Positions 60,916 to 64,000 of a DNA stretch of 64,000 bases are shown one piece after another (position 1 is the first letter of the stretch; every line of letters starts with the position of its first letter). This DNA is from Zoogloea sp. 1C4 (GTDB lineage: Bacteria; Pseudomonadota; Gammaproteobacteria; Burkholderiales; Rhodocyclaceae). The position numbers and the translations under genes are program-made. Below the pieces are notes generated by a model. It had not been told where the DNA came from and made no database searches. It saw only the letters and a program-made list of their open reading frames with translations. Location of the stretch: positions 17,566 through 81,565 of the forward strand of contig NZ_SSXU01000018.1 in NCBI RefSeq assembly GCF_009469605.1, written 5' to 3'.

Positions 60916-60991
60916 GGCCCGGGAAATGGCGCACAGGGAGAGGGCTGGTCGATGATCGGATGAGGGCAAACGTCGCCCCCTGCCGGGTCGA

Positions 60992-61240
60992 TCAACGACT
61001 GCCTCGGGGCGGGGTTGGACAGGGGCTGGCGACATGCCACGCCACCGGACCGATCATCCGGTGCAGGCGCGCCGTTTCGGCGGCGCAGCGCTGGTCGCCG
61101 GAATGACCGAAGACCACGTTCGAGAAGAGCATGCCGACGCTGAGGAGGACGGTGCCGACGAAAGACAGGGCAACCGTCCAGTCCCATTGTCCGGGCGGCG
61201 CCCAGGCGGGCTCCCCTGGATGAAGGCTGACTCCACGCAT
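60992..61240 (-). CDS. Small single-pass membrane protein
   Basis: The 82-residue product starts at ATG 61238-61240 with AGGAGG about ten bases upstream. One transmembrane helix (VALSFVGTVLLSVGMLFSNV) is flanked by soluble tails with two Cys. It lies 25 bp from the OmpA-like gene, on the same strand, and ends near a terminator. Family not recognised; the ribosome-binding site and helix support it as real. Confidence 0.5.
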   Translation of the reverse strand: MRGVSLHPGEPAWAPPGQWDWTVALSFVGTVLLSVGMLFSNVVFGHSGDQRCAAETARLHRMIGPVAWHVASPCPTPPRGSR

Positions 61241-61265
61241 GGTTCGATCCCTCCTGTCCGCGGGC

Positions 61266-61913
61266 TTACTTGCCCGGCTCGCCCACGAAGATCTCGATCC
61301 GGCGATTCTTCGCCCGGCCGGCTTCGGTGGCATTGCTGGCGATCGGTTCCTGCTCGCCGCGCCCCGTGACGCCCACGCGCGACGCGGCAACGCCACGGTC
61401 CACGAGGAAATCCCGGGCGCTCATGGCGCGGTCCAGCGACAGGGGGCGATTCACGGCCTCGCCACCGGTGCTGTCGGTGTGGCCGACGATGCGGATGGCG
61501 GTCGCCGGGTTGTCCTTCAAGGTCTGGGCAAAACGGGCGAGGATCGGACGCATGTCGGGCTTGATGTCGCTGCGGCCCACGTCGAAGGAGATGTCACTGG
61601 GAATCTCCAGCTTGAGCTGGTCGTCGGCGGTGCGGCTGATCTCGACGCCGGTACCGGCCGTGGCCTGGCTCATGGCCTGGCGCTGGGCCTCCATGCGTTG
61701 CGACCATACGTAGCCGCCGAGGGCGCCCAGGCCTGCCCCGATGGCCGCATCGCGGCCCACCTTGTCACTGCCGGTGGCCTTGCCGATGAGGGCGCCGCCC
61801 ACTGCGCCACCCACGGCGCCCAGGCCGGCGTTGCGCTGGGTATCGGTCATCGTCGTGCAGGCGCCAAGTCCGAGGACCAGGGCCAGCGCCAGGGGAAGGG
61901 TTCGGTGCTTCAT
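61266..61913 (-). CDS. OmpA-family lipoprotein with glycine-zipper segment
   Basis: The 215-residue protein starts at ATG 61911-61913 with AGGAG upstream. It has a lipobox (LGLGACTT), a glycine zipper (GAVGGAVGGALIGKATGSD) and a C-terminal OmpA peptidoglycan-binding domain with IRIVGHTDSTGGEAVNRPLS and RVGVTGRGEQEPIA. The arrangement is that of YiaD-like lipoproteins that tether the outer membrane to murein. It belongs to a stress-envelope cluster with DUF883 and BON genes. Confidence 0.93.
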   Translation of the reverse strand: MKHRTLPLALALVLGLGACTTMTDTQRNAGLGAVGGAVGGALIGKATGSDKVGRDAAIGAGLGALGGYVWSQRMEAQRQAMSQATAGTGVEISRTADDQLKLEIPSDISFDVGRSDIKPDMRPILARFAQTLKDNPATAIRIVGHTDSTGGEAVNRPLSLDRAMSARDFLVDRGVAASRVGVTGRGEQEPIASNATEAGRAKNRRIEIFVGEPGK

Positions 61914-61993
61914 CGCGGGGCTCCTGTTGTTGTCTTGGTGCACCGGCCCGACAGCTGCCGGGGCCGGTGCCTGCGAGTCATTCACGACCCGGT

Positions 61994-62323
61994 TCAGCGG
62001 CGGCGGGTGAGCACGGCGCCGAGCAGCAGGCCGGCGGCGCCGATCATCGCGGCTGCGCGCCACGGGTTGCTGCCGATGTAGCGCTCGGCCACGTCCTTCG
62101 AGTGGTGGGCGTCGCGGCGGAGCACGCCGGCCGCATCCTTGGCCGCCGAACGCAGGTTGTCGATCAGGCTGGAGGCGGCATCGCGGGTGGCGTCGGCGGC
62201 AGCGTCCACCTGACGGCGGACACCCGGGATCGCGTCGCGCGCGTTGTCCTGAAGTTCGCTCGCAACCTGGCGCAGGCTGCCCGGGGTGGAGGTGCTGGCG
62301 GGGGTGGATTCGATGGTGTTCAT
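61994..62323 (-). CDS. DUF883 (ElaB/YqjD-like) membrane-anchored protein
   Basis: The 109-residue protein has an amphipathic helical body (SLRQVASELQDNARDAIPGV) and a C-terminal transmembrane anchor (AAAMIGAAGLLLGAVLTRRR). This is the ElaB/YqjD/YgaM layout; E. coli members bind ribosomes at the membrane in stationary phase. CAGGAG lies just upstream of the ATG. Confidence 0.9.
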   Translation of the reverse strand: MNTIESTPASTSTPGSLRQVASELQDNARDAIPGVRRQVDAAADATRDAASSLIDNLRSAAKDAAGVLRRDAHHSKDVAERYIGSNPWRAAAMIGAAGLLLGAVLTRRR

Positions 62324-62397
62324 GACAATCTCCTGTCGGGGTTGTGGGGGCTGCAGGCCCGCCGCTGGCGACATTGCCGGGCGGGCTCAGGTCACGA

Positions 62398-62736
62398 TCA
62401 GTTGGCGCGGACGATGATGTCGTTCTTCACCGACTTCACGCCGGGCACCGTCTTGGCGATCTCTTCGGCACGCGCCTTCTCGGTGTTGGACGGGGTGAAG
62501 CCGGAGAGCTGGACGACACCGTTCTTGGTTTCGACGCCGATTGCCGTCACCCGGACCGACTTGTCTTCGGCATGCTTGGCCTTGATGTTCGCGGTGATCG
62601 AGGCGTCATCGACGTACTGCGCGGCGGCAGACTTGTCGGTCTTCTCGGCGTGCATCTTGTCGGCGGCATACACCGAGGAGGCAGTGGCGAGGGCCAGCAG
62701 GCTGGCAACGAGGATTCGGGTAACGGGCTGTTTCAT
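62398..62736 (-). CDS. BON-domain periplasmic protein (OsmY-like)
   Basis: The 112-residue protein has a signal peptide ending at VYAAD and one BON domain (DDASITANIKAKHAEDKSV and GVVQLSGFTPSNTEKARAEE). BON proteins such as OsmY are made under osmotic or envelope stress. It is upstream of the DUF883 and OmpA-like genes on the same strand and likely shares their expression. Confidence 0.92.
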   Translation of the reverse strand: MKQPVTRILVASLLALATASSVYAADKMHAEKTDKSAAAQYVDDASITANIKAKHAEDKSVRVTAIGVETKNGVVQLSGFTPSNTEKARAEEIAKTVPGVKSVKNDIIVRAN

Positions 62737-63058
62737 GGCGTTCTCCTGAAGTTCTGGGGTTTGAGGAAACTCGTCTGTCGTTTGAAGGCTGACGTCCGCG
62801 TTTCCATGGCTTCACTTTATGCGTGGGCCGGGAGCCGATATGTCCGACAAGCGCCGAATGCAATGTAGGAATCGACCGTCGGCGGCGTGGGAGGGGCGCG
62901 GGGGCGGCGCGGCACGTCAGCCGCGCCAGGCCCGCCGGATGGCGGGTTGTGCCGTGTCATACTGAAGGAGGATTCCGACAACGGGCTCGTCCGGCACCGA
63001 CACAGGCGCCGGACGGACGTGCATAAGATGTGAGCTGTATACGTCTGGTACCACCGCC
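62737..63058. other. Non-coding gap between BON-protein gene and truncated asmA-like gene
   Basis: The 322-bp stretch is divergent and probably holds promoters for both sides. No clear gene, repeat or terminator is visible; a G/C-rich part at 62880-62945 is followed by an AT-richer part near 63025. Confidence 0.4.
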
Positions 63059-63457
63059 ATGCCCTCATCCGCCTCCCCATCTGCCTCCTCTTCCACGCGC
63101 CGCCAACGACGCCTGCGCACCGCCGCGGCGGCCCTCGCCGTCATTGGGCTCGGCGTCGCCCTGTTCGACTGGAACCTGCTGCGCAGGCCGATCGAGCACA
63201 TCGCGAGCGACCGCCTGGAGCGGACCTTCCGGATCACCGGGCCGCTGTCGGTCCGGCCGTGGAGCCTGCACCCGAGCTTCAGCGCCGACGGGCTGTCGGT
63301 GGCGAATGTCACCGGGGGCAAGGCGCCCCATCTGGCCGCCGTCGGGCGGCTGAGTTTCTCCGTCGACCTGCGCGCCCTGCTGCGGGGCGAGTGGGTGCTG
63401 GACGGTATCGAGTCGGCCCTGAAATATTCAATTCGCCGCTTGCAGCCGCCAGCCTGA
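63059..63457 (+). pseudogene. AsmA-family gene, truncated by the IS5-family element
   Basis: Only the first ~120 residues remain: a short cytoplasmic part, one transmembrane helix (TAAAALAVIGLGVALFDW), then ERTFRITGPLSVRPWSLHPS and RLSFSVDLRALLRGEWVLDG, the standard start of AsmA-family proteins (normally 500 residues or more). After about 63420 the frame enters the insertion element and stops at 63457. The missing part should lie beyond the other end of the element. Confidence 0.8.
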
Positions 63458-64000
63458 CGGCCAGGCTGCGTTGTCACTGAGCACCCGCCCAAGCATCCCG
63501 ACCAGCACGCCGAGCGCAAAAAGGGCCGTCAGCCCCAAACGAGCCACCGCCCGCAGTAGCCAGCGCAAGTTGTAGCCCGCGGCACAGAGCACCGGGTGCA
63601 GCACATCTCCTTCAGATCCTTTCAGCCAGTTCCGCCGTAGCCCGCAGTCGTCCTTCAGGTGTCCGATTACGGGTTCGACTGCTTGACGCCGTTTAAGCAG
63701 ACGACGCGCCTTGGCACTCAGGTTCTTGATTCGGCCCCGGTGGATGATCTCGACCCCGGGCACTTCCACACCCCGATAGCCGAGATCAACGATGGCGGTG
63801 TGGGGCTTCGGGGCGCCTTTGACGTCCTGCATCAGGATCGTCGCCTGCTCGATCTGCTCGGCAAGGGTGTGACCGTCGTAGGGATTGCCCGGAAAGGCCC
63901 GGGCGCCGACGATCAGGTTGCCTTTCTCGGTGGTGGCAATGCCCACCTTGACCCCGAATTCATAGGGCTGGCGCGCCTTGCCCTTGCCGATGCACTCGAC
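63420..64000 (-). mobile_element. IS5-family insertion sequence (3' part)
   Basis: The element enters the asmA-like gene near 63420 and continues past the right edge. The exact boundary and terminal inverted repeat cannot be fixed with only one end visible. Confidence 0.75.
63428..64000 (-). CDS. IS5-family transposase (C-terminal part, cut by window edge)
   Basis: About 190 C-terminal residues of a DDE transposase are present; the 5' part is beyond base 64000. GNPYDGHTLAEQIEQATIL contains the second catalytic Asp region, IVDLGYRGVEVPGVEI is the conserved Y/R area, and RRQAVEPVIGHLKDDCGLRR carries the catalytic Glu with the Y(2)R(3)E(6)K-like spacing of the IS5 family. The stop codon is TGA at 63428-63430. 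The reading frame is open to the window edge, so the copy may be active. Confidence 0.88.
   Translation of the reverse strand, partial: VECIGKGKARQPYEFGVKVGIATTEKGNLIVGARAFPGNPYDGHTLAEQIEQATILMQDVKGAPKPHTAIVDLGYRGVEVPGVEIIHRGRIKNLSAKARRLLKRRQAVEPVIGHLKDDCGLRRNWLKGSEGDVLHPVLCAAGYNLRWLLRAVARLGLTALFALGVLVGMLGRVLSDNAAWPSGWRLQAAN

Overview
The window is a GC-rich chromosomal segment from a Gram-negative bacterium, most likely a denitrifying betaproteobacterium of the Rhodocyclales (Azoarcus/Thauera-like). This placement is inferred from the gene content (cytochrome cd1 nitrite reductase with heme d1 genes, DUF2782 next to polA, DUF484 next to dapF, RlmI, QueF) and not from a database search. No rRNA, tRNA or CRISPR array was seen. 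Most of the window is ordinary, tightly packed chromosome with many 1-4 nt start/stop overlaps.

Layout. 1-1.2 kb: secreted esterase (cut by the window edge) and a DUF4124 protein. 1.2-7.6 kb: tripartite RND efflux operon (membrane fusion protein, pump, outer-membrane factor) with a divergent TetR repressor and an AcrR-like operator. 7.6-11.3 kb: a parallel beta-helix protein and an O-antigen-ligase-like membrane protein. 11.4-18.9 kb: UbiA-type prenyltransferase, HAD phosphatase, GST, ruvA, DUF4442 protein, AI-2E-type permease and ruvB, interrupted by an inverted two-gene cassette with a PD-(D/E)XK nuclease. 18.9-28.9 kb: winged-helix protein, rlmI, DUF484, dapF, CoA-binding protein, sppA, 5'-nucleotidase lipoprotein, Sel1 protein, DUF2782 and LOG-family protein. 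28.9-36 kb: polA, DUF2242 lipoprotein, lytic transglycosylase, queF, murB and a CheZ-like helical protein. 36-38 kb: small enzymes with REP-type palindrome pairs.

38-45.5 kb is the denitrification locus. nirE is divergent from nirS-nirM, and nirC-nirF-nirDL-nirG-nirH form a second unit; a YigZ/IMPACT gene sits between the two. FNR/Dnr-type boxes precede nirE/nirS and nirC. Siroheme made by NirE would be decarboxylated by NirDLGH and matured with NirF to heme d1 for NirS, with NirM and NirC as c-type cytochrome partners. nirJ and nirN are not in the window.

45.6-54.2 kb: two uncharacterised exported proteins, a solute-binding-type protein and a hybrid sensor kinase that both carry frame disruptions, a PanE-type reductase, a retropepsin-like protease and a class A penicillin-binding protein. 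54.5-58.9 kb is the most unusual part: a small helical protein, then about 0.7 kb of non-coding DNA holding a degenerate ~86-bp repeat array that folds into hairpins with 14-nt loops, a REP pair, and a STAND-like ATPase with eight near-identical 42-residue TPR units and a C-terminal SEC-C zinc motif. 58.9-64 kb: DUF1345 membrane protein, ferritin-like protein, lone response regulator, a stress-envelope cluster (OmpA-like, DUF883, BON domain), and an AsmA-family gene cut by an IS5-family element that runs off the right edge.
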